NCBI RefSeq assembly: GCF_900100455.1
Contig: NZ_FNCV01000001.1
Location: 351,093-415,092, forward strand
Source: Roseospirillum parvum
GTDB taxonomy: Bacteria > Pseudomonadota > Alphaproteobacteria > Rhodospirillales > Rhodospirillaceae
Reading direction: 5' to 3'
DNA: 64,000 nucleotides
Each line of letters starts with the position of its first letter. Within the stretch, counting starts at the first letter, position 1. Below the pieces are notes generated by a model, which had not been told where the DNA came from, did not search any database, and saw only the letters and a list, made by a program, of their open reading frames with translations. A program made the position numbers and the translations under genes. Shown here piece after piece: positions 17,666-29,348 of the stretch.

Positions 17666-19354
17666 TCAGGTCGCGCCGTCGGTGTCGCCCTGGCCGGACA
17701 TACGGCTGATCATGAAGCCGAAGGTGGCGTAGGCGATGGAGGCCACGCCCAGCCAGTTGTTGGGCTCGTAGCGCGACAGCGAGACATAGATGATCTCGGC
17801 GCCCAGGATCAGGCAGAAGATCACGGCACCGACCACAAGCAGCTTGGCGGCGATCCACGCCAGGCCGACCCCGGCCTGGATCAGCAGGTGGGGCTGTTCG
17901 GCAAGCTCGGACCATGCGGGCAGGCTGGCGCTGGCCGGGGCGTGCTGCGGGCGGCTGCGTCGGCGCTTGATCCAGCGGGCCGTGATCGCCGCTCCCAGCA
18001 GGGCGACGAACAGCAAGCCGATCTCGAACGCCGAGCCCATGTCGGCGTTCATGAAGACGGTGGGGGGCTGGCGCAGGTAGTCGGGGCCGTAGACCAGCAG
18101 GTTGTCCAGGGCCTGGGCATGCCAGACCACCCCGGGCACCCGGCCATGCACCGGCGAGGGCATGGTGTCGTTGATGCCGACCAGATCCATGCCCAGCATC
18201 ACCACCCGTCCGCACAGGCGCTTCTCCAGGAAATCGCTGCCGATGCCGTCGCCCAGGGCGTCGCAGTTCTGGGGGCCGACTCCGAAGGCGGGTGGGGTGA
18301 TCCTGTGATACTGGGATAACAACTCGAGAACACTGAGGGAATCCTGATAGAAGCAGTTGCTTTCCGGGGGTCTCACCAGACGGTCTCCGGCGGCGCCGAA
18401 AAGGGCGGCCAGGAAATAGCGTCCGGCCCGCTCGGCCGGAGAGCTTTCGAAGCTCTGACAATACGGAGTGCCTTGGCGGTCCCGGTAGGCGAGGTTGCCG
18501 GGGCCGGTGGCGTCGGACCAGCCCAGCGCCATGGGGGTGCCGAACCGTGCCACCAGCGGGGTGTCCGGGGGCCCGAGGCCGTGCGGGCAGGTCTCGGGGT
18601 GATCCCGGCACAGGTCCAGATAGAGCATCAGGGCCGGGGAGACCAACAGGTTGTCGCCGTCTTCGCTGGCGCAGTCGCGTTGGGCGAGCAGGGGGTAGAA
18701 GCCGGTGAAGGCGTCGTCCCGGATAATGAACGGCCGCTCCTCGGCCAGTGCCCCGAAAACGCCCAGTTCGGCCACTCCGCCATGCTCGCAGGCCGGCTGC
18801 CTGGAGAGCGGCACCCCAACCGCCTCGGGGTCAGGATAGTAGACCGGCACATAGGGCAGGGGAACGGGTTCGCCCCGCGCCGTCGCCTCCCGCCGTGCCA
18901 TGTTGTGTCCCAGCAGGCGAGCCAGACTGCCCCCGTCTTCGGCCCGCGAGCCGCCCTCGGAGATGATCAGGTCCACGAACACCGCTTTCGGGCGGTAGGA
19001 CAGAGTGACCGACAGGATGTCCCTGTAGTTGTCGTAGGTCAGCGGGTAGGAAACCCCGACGATCCCCTGCTTCCTGCTTTCCTCGCCGAGCGTGGGATCG
19101 ACGGAGGGCTCGTCGATCAGCACCACGGTGACGGTGCCCTGTCCGTCGGTGGGGTGGAACGGCGAGAGAATCTTGTTCAGGGACTCCACACTGCGTTCCT
19201 GGGTCGCGCCGGACAGGCCAAGCGGGTCGAACACATTGATCAGGATCGCCGAGAGCAGGGCGAACAGAACCTTGCCGAGCTGTAGGCCCTTGAGATGGTG
19301 CAGCGCGGCGCGGCCCACCCGGAACTCCTCACGAAAAACCAGACTGCTCTTCAC
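17666..19354 (-). CDS. CHASE2-domain membrane protein without output domain
   Basis: 562 aa from a GTG start with AGGGGGAGAGA immediately upstream. One N-terminal membrane helix (about 27-42, VLFALLSAILINVF) precedes a large extracytoplasmic CHASE2 domain (about 75-420) with the family pieces VVLIDEPSVDPTLGEE, RPKAVFVDLIISEGG and RVVMLGMDLVGINDTMPSPV followed by GVVWHAQALDNLL. Two to three C-terminal helices follow (near 440-460, 490-522, 530-552) and the protein then stops. CHASE2 is normally the sensor of a kinase or adenylate cyclase; no such domain is present here. It is divergent from the two small exported proteins that follow. Confidence 0.85.
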   Translation of the reverse strand: MKSSLVFREEFRVGRAALHHLKGLQLGKVLFALLSAILINVFDPLGLSGATQERSVESLNKILSPFHPTDGQGTVTVVLIDEPSVDPTLGEESRKQGIVGVSYPLTYDNYRDILSVTLSYRPKAVFVDLIISEGGSRAEDGGSLARLLGHNMARREATARGEPVPLPYVPVYYPDPEAVGVPLSRQPACEHGGVAELGVFGALAEERPFIIRDDAFTGFYPLLAQRDCASEDGDNLLVSPALMLYLDLCRDHPETCPHGLGPPDTPLVARFGTPMALGWSDATGPGNLAYRDRQGTPYCQSFESSPAERAGRYFLAALFGAAGDRLVRPPESNCFYQDSLSVLELLSQYHRITPPAFGVGPQNCDALGDGIGSDFLEKRLCGRVVMLGMDLVGINDTMPSPVHGRVPGVVWHAQALDNLLVYGPDYLRQPPTVFMNADMGSAFEIGLLFVALLGAAITARWIKRRRSRPQHAPASASLPAWSELAEQPHLLIQAGVGLAWIAAKLLVVGAVIFCLILGAEIIYVSLSRYEPNNWLGVASIAYATFGFMISRMSGQGDTDGAT

Positions 19355-19547
19355 TCTCTCCCCCTTGGGTCGTTCTTTCCCCTGGCCTACAGGCTAAGCG
19401 CGCCGCGCGCCCTCGGCAAGCGCCGGCGATGCACGTCGCCCCTCGGGGTTGTCGTTGGATTTTCCGTTGCCCGCCCGGGACAGGTAAAGGTAGAGTGCGC
19501 GCCGGCTGCCTTTGGGCGAAATGACACGCTTTGCGAAGGGGAGAGGC

Positions 19548-19958
19548 ATGGCAGAGGGTTCCCTGGTGATTCGCCGGCTTGCCGCCGGGCTGGTGGCGGT
19601 GGCGCTGGGCGGGTGTCTGGCCCTGCCCCTGAGGGCGGAAGAGGTGACCATCCGTGCGTTTCGCGCCGACCCCACCACCGGGCTGGTCGACATCTTTTCC
19701 GATCAGGGCACGTGGCAGCGCGAGGTGCCGGTCAGCCAGTTGCCGGCCCCTCCCATTGCCGTCGTGGGGGCCAGTGACAACGGGATCCTTCTGCAGGCCG
19801 AAGGGGTGGGATGGGTCAAGAGAACGCAGGTCCTCACCTCTGACATGGCCGAGGCCAGGGCGCCGGGTGAATTGGTCGGGTGTGCCAGCACCGGTGAACA
19901 TCAATCGGCCGCGGTCGGCCGGGGGCTTGGCAACTCGGCCCGGCCCCACTGTGACTAG
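19548..19958 (+). CDS. Small exported SH3-like protein, copy 1
   Basis: 136-aa protein from ATG 19548, preceded by GGGGAGAGG. A signal peptide or lipoprotein signal covers about residues 1-31 (VAVALGGCLALPLRAEE; LGGC could be a lipobox, or cleavage may occur after LRA). The mature part is about 70 residues, beta-rich, ending GILLQAEGVGWVKRTQV, which resembles the last strands of bacterial SH3 domains. A 30-residue tail ends with a Cys. I do not recognise a named family. A diverged, frameshifted copy follows 200 bases downstream. Confidence 0.7.
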   Translation: MAEGSLVIRRLAAGLVAVALGGCLALPLRAEEVTIRAFRADPTTGLVDIFSDQGTWQREVPVSQLPAPPIAVVGASDNGILLQAEGVGWVKRTQVLTSDMAEARAPGELVGCASTGEHQSAAVGRGLGNSARPHCD

Positions 19959-20152
19959 ACTTGGTGTAACGGAACGGCCCGGGGTGTTGCCTGGCAGGCT
20001 GCGGGATTCCAGGTGGTGGGGACGGTGACAGACAGCGCCGGTTTTGCCGCAGGCAGGGCCTCGACGAGGGCTTTTCCAATGCCCGGCCGGACAGGCAGGG
20101 CGTCAAGGTCCCGGCCCCGGCGGAATCACAGGCGGTGCTGAAGGGGGAAGGC

Positions 20153-20597
20153 ATGGCAGAGGGGGCCCACCTGATCCATCGGCTTGCCGCCGCAGTCACG
20201 GCGGTGGTGGTGGGCGGGTGTCTGGCCCTGCCCCTGCGGGCGGAAGAGGTGACCATCCGCGCGTTTCGGGCCGACCCCGCCATCGGGCTGGTCGATGTCT
20301 ATTCTGATCGGAGCGAATTTCTGCGCGAGGTGTCGCTCAGCCAGTTGCCGTCTCTCCCCATTGTCGTCTTGGGGGGTGGCGCCAAAGGGGGCCCTTCTGG
20401 AAGCCCAGGGGGTGGGTTGGGTCAAGAGGACCCAGGTGGAAACCGGAGAAGAAGTCATTAATTCAAGCCCGGTTGGGTGTCAAAATCAAACAAAAATTCG
20501 AGCTGGATCAGCAATTGCCGAAAATTCAGACGGTGATATTGACGCTCAGGTGCGAAGTTTGGCCGCCAGGGGACTGGGCGAGGAGCCTTGCAAGTAG
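20153..20597 (+). pseudogene. Small exported SH3-like protein, copy 2, frameshifted
   Basis: Paralogue of the gene at 19548. The first 77 or so residues match closely (MAEG..., VVVGGCLALPLRAEEVTIRA, VDVYSDRSEFLREVSLSQLP). After GGAKG the frame differs by one base. Removing one G from the G5 run at 20387-20391 restores the homologous ending GALLEAQGVGWVKRTQVETG and extends the protein to a stop at 20597. Without the correction the product ends at 20461 with an unrelated tail. Either a real frameshift mutation, a variable G tract or a sequencing error can explain this. Start ATG 20153 with AAGGGGGAAGG upstream. Confidence 0.75.
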
Positions 20598-20638
20598 CCA
20601 CCGACAACAGGTGAACGTTGGAAAGAGGGGGGTTTGGC

Positions 20639-22336
20639 GTGCGGCGTTTGGCGTTCCTGATGGTTCTCGGGCTGGCCCTGGTCGGCCTTGGCGGGTGCAA
20701 GACAACCCAGGCTCTGCTTGGCAAGTCCGAGCCCCAACACGCTTACCAGGAGTTCCAGGAGCAGCCGCTGATCGGGCAGGCCCAGGAAGTCCGGATCAAA
20801 CCCCTTGAGCCCAACTTCTACACCGACTTCCTGGACGACGTCCGCTACACCGAGGGGGGCCAGCAGGTCGGTCTGAACGTGCGCGCCTGGGCCCAGTCCC
20901 GGGCCGCCGAACAGCGGGCCCTGGCGCTGGGCGCCGTCACCCCGCTGGAGTTGACCAAACGCACCGCCCGCAACAAGAACTTCGTTCCCCTGGAGGGCCC
21001 CGGGGCGCGGGCCATCACCGACTACGTGCAGACGGTGATTAACCGCCTGCTCGCCCAATGGCCCCACCAACCGCTTGATCCACCGGTGACCGCGATCATC
21101 ATCGACAATCCGAGCTACATGGCCGCGATGAACCGGTTCAACGTGTTGCAGATCTCCATCGGGTTGCTGGTCAACGTGGAGACGGAAGACGAGCTGGCCG
21201 CCGTCATTGCCCACGAACTGACCCACAGCCTGCTCAACCACCACGATGCCATCGCCCGCCAGCTTTACCGCAGCAAGCAGACCGCGGTGGGGGCGACCTT
21301 TCTGGCTTCCCTTCTGGCCGGCGACGGCAACAACAAGAATGCCGCCCTCGCCGTGCTCATGCTCGAGCGCATGCAGCGCCATCACGCCGAAGAGGTCGGC
21401 TTCTTCGAGTGGCAGCGCGAGCACGAAATCCAGGCCGACCTGATGGCCCTCGATCTGACCAAGCGGGCCGGCTACGACTGGGGCAAGGTGGCGGTCTATC
21501 TTGAGCGCCTCCAATCCCAGGAAGAGGCTGCCGAGGCCGCCCAGGCCAAGAAGGGCGAGGCCGGAGAGAGCGAGCCCTCCCTGGGCACCGCCATCAAGGG
21601 GATGATCAATGGGCTCGATACCGGCCTTGCCACCCTGATCAACGGCGGCGAGGCACCCGAGGAACCGGCTCCGCTGCCCTACAAGACGACCGAGGGCAAG
21701 CACGAGCATCCAAGCGCCGAGGAACGCCTGTTCAATCTGGCGGGATACGAGCGGACCCACTATCGCAAGGATGTCTTCATGGACAAGCCGTCGGTGGACA
21801 GGCTGCACAAGGTGGTCTGGCGGGGGGCTGGTTTCGAGGTGATCAAGCGCAGCGTCTTCCTGAACGAGGCCGAGGAAGCCCTGGAGGCCAACGACCACGA
21901 TCTGGCGGCGGAAAAGGCCCTGGCCGTGCTCGAAGGGGCCAACGACCCGGACCCGCGGGCCCGGATCATTCTTTTCCACGCCCGCAAGGGCCAGGGCAAT
22001 ATCGCCACGGCATTGAAGAATCTTGAGATTGCCCGGGCGGGCTCGGGGGCCACCAAGCGCGTGTTCACGCTGCTGTTGGGGGAGTACATCCGCTTGCAGC
22101 GTTGGGACGAGGCTTTCGATGTTCTCAAGCACGGCCAGAACAAGGTGGCCATGCATCCCGAGCACGAATACTTCGCCCTGGCCATCAGCCTGACCGTCAA
22201 GGCCGGCGATCAGCGGCGGGCCACCTCCCTGTTGCAGGCCTGCGCCCGGAAGGGGGTAGCCTATCAGACCTACTGCCAAAGCGCCTACATGCGGGCCATG
22301 GAGGTGACGTCGACGGCGAGCGCCGCGAACTACTGA
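20639..22336 (+). CDS. M48-family metalloprotease lipoprotein with helical-repeat C-terminus
   Basis: 565-aa predicted lipoprotein; GTG 20639 was chosen for the AAGAGGGGGG site just upstream. Signal with lipobox (VGLGGC) near residue 20. The zinc site is HELTH at 192-196, with a third ligand Glu263 in HEIQADLMALDL, the M48 pattern. The second half (from about 390) is rich in helical repeats (NEAEEALEANDHDLAAEKAL and following) resembling TPR. This architecture recalls BepA/YfgC, which cleaves or folds outer-membrane beta-barrel proteins, but it is longer and has an insertion of Ala/Glu-rich sequence (290-370). It lies right after the two SH3-like genes and may be co-transcribed. Confidence 0.85.
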   Translation: MRRLAFLMVLGLALVGLGGCKTTQALLGKSEPQHAYQEFQEQPLIGQAQEVRIKPLEPNFYTDFLDDVRYTEGGQQVGLNVRAWAQSRAAEQRALALGAVTPLELTKRTARNKNFVPLEGPGARAITDYVQTVINRLLAQWPHQPLDPPVTAIIIDNPSYMAAMNRFNVLQISIGLLVNVETEDELAAVIAHELTHSLLNHHDAIARQLYRSKQTAVGATFLASLLAGDGNNKNAALAVLMLERMQRHHAEEVGFFEWQREHEIQADLMALDLTKRAGYDWGKVAVYLERLQSQEEAAEAAQAKKGEAGESEPSLGTAIKGMINGLDTGLATLINGGEAPEEPAPLPYKTTEGKHEHPSAEERLFNLAGYERTHYRKDVFMDKPSVDRLHKVVWRGAGFEVIKRSVFLNEAEEALEANDHDLAAEKALAVLEGANDPDPRARIILFHARKGQGNIATALKNLEIARAGSGATKRVFTLLLGEYIRLQRWDEAFDVLKHGQNKVAMHPEHEYFALAISLTVKAGDQRRATSLLQACARKGVAYQTYCQSAYMRAMEVTSTASAANY

Positions 22337-22397
22337 AGGGGCGGTAGGGGGCGGCGAGCCGCTCTGCTCCGGGGCACGCCCGGGATCGGAAAAACAA

Positions 22398-22424
22398 AAA
22401 GGGCGCCCGTCCGGGGCGCCCTTT
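22398..22424. terminator. Bidirectional terminator
   Basis: An 11-bp perfect stem, aaagggcgccc (22398-22408) / gggcgcccttt (22414-22424), with a 5-base loop and A/T tails on both sides. It lies between the converging M48 and cyclophilin genes. Confidence 0.85.
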
Positions 22425-22453
22425 GTGGTTTGGTGGTGGGGGCGACCGCGCCC

Positions 22454-23026
<573 letters not shown>

Positions 23027-23058
23027 TGGCGGGGCTCCTTGATCGGGCGGGGGGCGGC

Positions 23059-23589
23059 TCAGGGGGCGCCGGCGGCGTAGGCGTCCAGCACCCGGCGGCG
23101 CACCCGGGGCGGCACGAACGAGCTGATGTCGCCGCCCAGGCGGCCGATCTCCTTGACGAAGCGCGAGGAGATGAACTGGCAGCGTTCGGCGGCCATCAGG
23201 AAGACGGTTTCCACGTCGCCGGCCAGACGGGCGTTCATGCCGGCCATCTGGAACTCGTACTCGAAATCGGAGACGGCGCGCAGGCCGCGCACGATCAGCG
23301 TGCCGCCGACGCCGCGCACATGGTCGATGAGCAGGGAATCGAAGGGGGCGACCTCGATCACCGTGCCGTTGGCTGGCAGGTCGGCGATTTCGGCGCGCAC
23401 CATCTCGACCCGCTCGTCGAGGCCGAACAGGGGCCCCTTGCCGGCGTTCCTGGCCACCGAGACGACCAACCGGTCGACCAGTCGGGTGGCCCGCTGGATG
23501 ATGTCCAGGTGGCCGTTGGTGATCGGATCGAAGGTGCCCGGGTAGACCCCCACCCGAGGGCCACGCGGCTGGCTGTTGGCCTCGGCCAT
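23059..23589 (-). CDS. coaD: Phosphopantetheine adenylyltransferase CoaD
   Basis: Catalyses adenylyl transfer to 4'-phosphopantetheine, giving dephospho-CoA. It is 176 aa and includes the nucleotidyltransferase TNGH motif (residues 24-27, in GTFDPITNGHLDI), IVRGLRAVSDFEYEFQMAGM, and the C-terminal ISSRFVKEIGRLGGDIS in place of the ISSTxxR signature. The N-terminus carries about ten extra residues before the conserved strand. It starts 42 bases after gyrA on the same strand. Confidence 0.96.
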   Translation of the reverse strand: MAEANSQPRGPRVGVYPGTFDPITNGHLDIIQRATRLVDRLVVSVARNAGKGPLFGLDERVEMVRAEIADLPANGTVIEVAPFDSLLIDHVRGVGGTLIVRGLRAVSDFEYEFQMAGMNARLAGDVETVFLMAAERCQFISSRFVKEIGRLGGDISSFVPPRVRRRVLDAYAAGAP

Positions 23590-23631
23590 GGCTGGTCTCG
23601 TTCCTGTTGCCGGGGGTGCCCGGGCGCTCGG

Positions 23632-26466
<2,835 letters not shown>

Positions 26467-26654
26467 GGTGGGCGTGTTCCGGATCGATCAAGGCTTTGAA
26501 AAGTCGGGGGCGGGCGGCCCGGGTGGGCGCGGGCGGGCGGGCCGCCGCGCGGTGGGCCCCCGGACGGAGCCGGCCAACGATGTCGACCCCATCGGGCGGG
26601 CCCCGGAGAGCCCCGAAATCTAGCAGAGGCCCGGGGGGCGAACAACGAGACTTT

Positions 26655-26697
26655 CGCTTGGTCCCCCTGGCGGGGCGGCGCTTGGCCCCCTGGCGGG
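26655..26697. repeat. Short direct repeat downstream of ssb
   Basis: Two copies of cgcttgg(t)ccccctggcggg at 26655-26675 and 26679-26697, separated by three bases, just after the ssb stop on its sense strand. The remaining gap to gyrA (26467-26704) shows no other clear structure. Confidence 0.6.
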
Positions 26698-26704
26698 CCG
26701 GCGC

Positions 26705-27256
26705 TCAGAAGGGGATGTCGTCGTCCAGGTCGCCGCCGCCGGCCGGCGGCATGTCCCAGCCACCGCCCTGGCCACCGGAGGAGCCGCCACCATAGCCGCC
26801 GCCCTGGTTCCCACCCTGGCCGCCGCCATAGCCGCCGCCCTGGTTGCCGCCATAGCTGTCGCCGCCACCACCACCACCACCGCCACCACCACCGCCACCA
26901 CCACTGGGGCGGCCGTCGAGCATGGTCATCTCGCCGCCGAAGCCCTGCACCACCACTTCCGTGGTGTAGCGCTCCTGGCCCGACTGGTCCTGCCATTTGC
27001 GGGTCTGCAACTGGCCGCAGATGTAGACCTTGGAGCCCTTCTTGAGGTAGCGCTCGGCGACCTCGGCGGTGGGGCCGAAGATGACCACGCGGTGCCACTC
27101 GGTACGCTCGCGGCGCTCGCCGGTGGCCTTGTCCTTCCAGGTGTCGGAGGTGGCCAGGTTGAGGTTGGCCACCTTGCCGCCGTTCTGCATGGTCCTGACT
27201 TCCGGGTCGCGGCCCAGGTTGCCGATCAGGATGACCTTGTTGACGCTGCCCGACAT
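26705..27256 (-). CDS. ssb: Single-stranded DNA-binding protein
   Basis: Binds single-stranded DNA in replication, repair and recombination. It is 183 aa from ATG 27256, which follows GGGGGAG. An N-terminal OB fold (residues 1-110: [40 protein letters not shown]) is followed by a Gly-rich linker with a long uninterrupted Gly run encoded by a CCA/CCG-type microsatellite (26863-26905), and the acidic tip DLDDDIPF that recruits partner proteins. The upstream open frame adds 44 unlikely residues and was not used. Confidence 0.97.
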   Translation of the reverse strand: MSGSVNKVILIGNLGRDPEVRTMQNGGKVANLNLATSDTWKDKATGERRERTEWHRVVIFGPTAEVAERYLKKGSKVYICGQLQTRKWQDQSGQERYTTEVVVQGFGGEMTMLDGRPSGGGGGGGGGGGGGGDSYGGNQGGGYGGGQGGNQGGGYGGGSSGGQGGGWDMPPAGGGDLDDDIPF

Positions 27257-27524
27257 GATGGTGTTCTCCCCCGGCGGCGGTGATTGGGCAGGCACTTTAG
27301 ACAAGGGGCCAGTGTCGGGCAACCGGCTGTGAGGCCCTGCTTGGCGACGCCACTCCATGAGCCGCGCGCAAGGCACTGTCGCGGGCATTGCATGGCCGTG
27401 CGGGGCGCCCTAATCTCGGGGTCGAGTTGGCGGCGGGGAACCGGGGCGACGGCTCGTCCGGCCCCGCCCCGCCCCTGTTGGCGACTCCTTGATTTACATG
27501 GACAGCGACGAAAGGACGGCTCCC

Positions 27525-28745
27525 ATGAAGAACACGCTCACCCGGTTGGGGATGGTTTCGGCGCTTGCCCTGGGCACCGCGCTGGGCGCCACGGCGGCCC
27601 AGGCCGAGGGCCTGAAGCTGGGCGCGGCGATGCCGATGACCGGCGACCTGCAGGCCTACGGCTCGACCTCGCTCAACGGCATCAAGCTGGCGGCCAAGCA
27701 GATCAACGCCCAGGGCGGGGTGCTCGGGGGCGAGCTTCAGATCGTCGTCGGCGACACCCAGACGGCGCCCCAGGCCGGGGTCGACGCGGCCCAGAAGCTG
27801 GTCAACCTCGAGAAGGTCAGCGGCATCGTCGGCGCCCTGTCCTCGGGGGTGACCATCCCGATCGCGGAGTCGGTGTCCAAGGCCAACGGCGTGCCGCAGA
27901 TTTCCGGCGCCTCCACCTCGCCGGTGATCACCGAGCTCAAGGACGACGACTTCCTGTTCCGCACCGTGCCCTCGGATGCCGGGCAGGGCGTCGCGCTGGC
28001 CCAGGTGACCATGGAAAAGGGCGTCGACAAGGTCGCCGTGATGTACGTCAACAACGACTACGGCAAGGGGCTGGCCGATTCCTTCGCCGGGGCCTTCGGC
28101 GGCAAGGACGGCGAAGTGACCGGCAGCGTCGGCTTCGAGAAGAACCAGGCCTCCTACCGCGGCGAGTTGCAGCGCGCCGCCGAGGGCGGGGCCGAGTATC
28201 TGGTCCTGATCGCCTATCCGGAATCGGGCCAGACCATCATCCGTCAGGCCCTGGAGGGTGGCTTCTTCTCGAAGTTCATCTTCACCGATGGCCTGAAGGA
28301 CCCCGGTCTGGTCGCCGCCATCGGCGCCGACTACATGAACGGCACCTTCGGGACCACCGCCAAGGCCCTGGAAAGCGATTCCTCGAAGGCCTTCAAGGAC
28401 GCCTGGGCCGAGGAATACGGCAGCGAGTCCGAAAAGCCGTATCACGACACCGCCTATGACGCGACCTACCTCCTGGCGCTGGCCGCCGAGAAGGCCGGCT
28501 CGACCGACCCCAAGGCGGTGCGCGACGCCCTGCGCGAGGTCGCCAACCCGCCGGGCAAGAAGATCGGCGCCGGCCAGTGGGCCGAGGCCCTGGCCGCGCT
28601 GAAGGCCGGCGAGGACATCGACTACGAGGGCGCCGCCGGCTCGCAGAACTTCGATGCCAACGGCGACGTCGCCGGCACCTTCGAGCTGTGGCAGGTGAAG
28701 GACGGCAAGTTCGAGACCGTCAAGGTGTTCGAGCCCACCATGTAA
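27525..28745 (+). CDS. ABC transporter substrate-binding protein, branched-chain amino acid type
   Basis: Periplasmic binding protein of the LivJ/LivK-like family, 406 aa. The signal peptide (residues 1-27) ends AQA-EG. Family pieces are LKLGAAMPMTGDLQAYGSTS, ARNA-like segments replaced here by AKQINAQGGVLGGELQIVV, and the YDATYLLALAAEKAGS block. Start ATG 27525 has AAAGGA about 9 bases upstream. The permease and ATPase partners are not in the window, so the substrate is unknown; such proteins also bind amides, urea or aromatic acids. A terminator follows. Confidence 0.88.
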   Translation: MKNTLTRLGMVSALALGTALGATAAQAEGLKLGAAMPMTGDLQAYGSTSLNGIKLAAKQINAQGGVLGGELQIVVGDTQTAPQAGVDAAQKLVNLEKVSGIVGALSSGVTIPIAESVSKANGVPQISGASTSPVITELKDDDFLFRTVPSDAGQGVALAQVTMEKGVDKVAVMYVNNDYGKGLADSFAGAFGGKDGEVTGSVGFEKNQASYRGELQRAAEGGAEYLVLIAYPESGQTIIRQALEGGFFSKFIFTDGLKDPGLVAAIGADYMNGTFGTTAKALESDSSKAFKDAWAEEYGSESEKPYHDTAYDATYLLALAAEKAGSTDPKAVRDALREVANPPGKKIGAGQWAEALAALKAGEDIDYEGAAGSQNFDANGDVAGTFELWQVKDGKFETVKVFEPTM

Positions 28746-29025
28746 CGGCTCCGAGTAACGGCTCCGGCCGCGCGTCCCGCTGGCGGGGGGCGCGGCCGAT
28801 CCGTCCGGTTCCCATCCAGGCCGGCGTCCGGGGCTCCGGGCGCCGGCCCTTTTTGTATTCCGAAAACCGGACAGTCCGGCCTTGAGCCAATCCCGAGCGA
28901 TCCGGAACGGATCGCGACGACGATTTCATGCTCAAAGAGCGCGCCGCTTGCCTGACCAGGGGGCTGTGCCGGCGCTCCCTCGGCCCTTGTGCGCCGCCTG
29001 TCGGCATGGGGGCCCGCGCCGAGGT
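28746..29025. other. Intergenic region, 3' of the binding-protein gene
   Basis: Contains the terminator at 28819-28854 and about 170 bases with nothing definite. With the downstream control blocks this is a 603-base gap before the first giant gene. Confidence 0.5.
28819..28854 (+). terminator. Rho-independent terminator
   Basis: Stem ggccggcg (28819-28826) / cgccggcc (28841-28848), with further internal tccgg/ccgg pairing, followed by ctttttg. It ends the binding-protein transcript. Confidence 0.8.
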
Positions 29026-29153
29026 CTATGGCTTTGGTCATAGCCCCGCGCCGACGTCCCCCCGGGGGGTGAGGGGCCTTCAAAACCATACCTTTGGGGT
29101 GCCGCGCCGCCGGAATTTTATGCCAGAAATATCACCCAAATGGGGGATTACAG
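29026..29153 (+). promoter_or_regulatory. Upstream control region of giant gene 1, with two blocks shared with giant gene 2
   Basis: Block A (29026-29044) reads tatggctttggtcatagcc and can fold. Block B (29127-29153) is a 27-base sequence including aaatatcac, then caaatgggggattacag. Both blocks recur upstream of the second giant gene (34304-34322 and 34419-34445): B differs at one of 27 positions, and A differs at positions that swap G and C. The first part of B is preceded by an AT-rich ggaatttta. The start codon is 196 bases after B. Likely roles are activator binding, promoter or a structured leader; the regulator is unknown. Confidence 0.65.
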
Positions 29154-29348
29154 GCGGCATTTCCTGCGCAACCATCATGACTATGGAAAAACCTCTTCGG
29201 GGCCATCGCCACATGGCGGAAGGCGTCCAAGGGGTGGATTGAACCGACACTCGGGTGCTGCCCGGGGGTCGGGCGGGATGCCAGGGGGACGAGGCCCGAA
29301 GCACCCGCCGATCGGAGCAGCACTCACAGCCTGGAAAAGGGGCGCACC

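Noticed and set aside
28860-29100. Small gene or tRNA in the gap before giant gene 1
   Set aside because: No cloverleaf or conserved T-arm; short open frames have no ribosome site or recognisable product.
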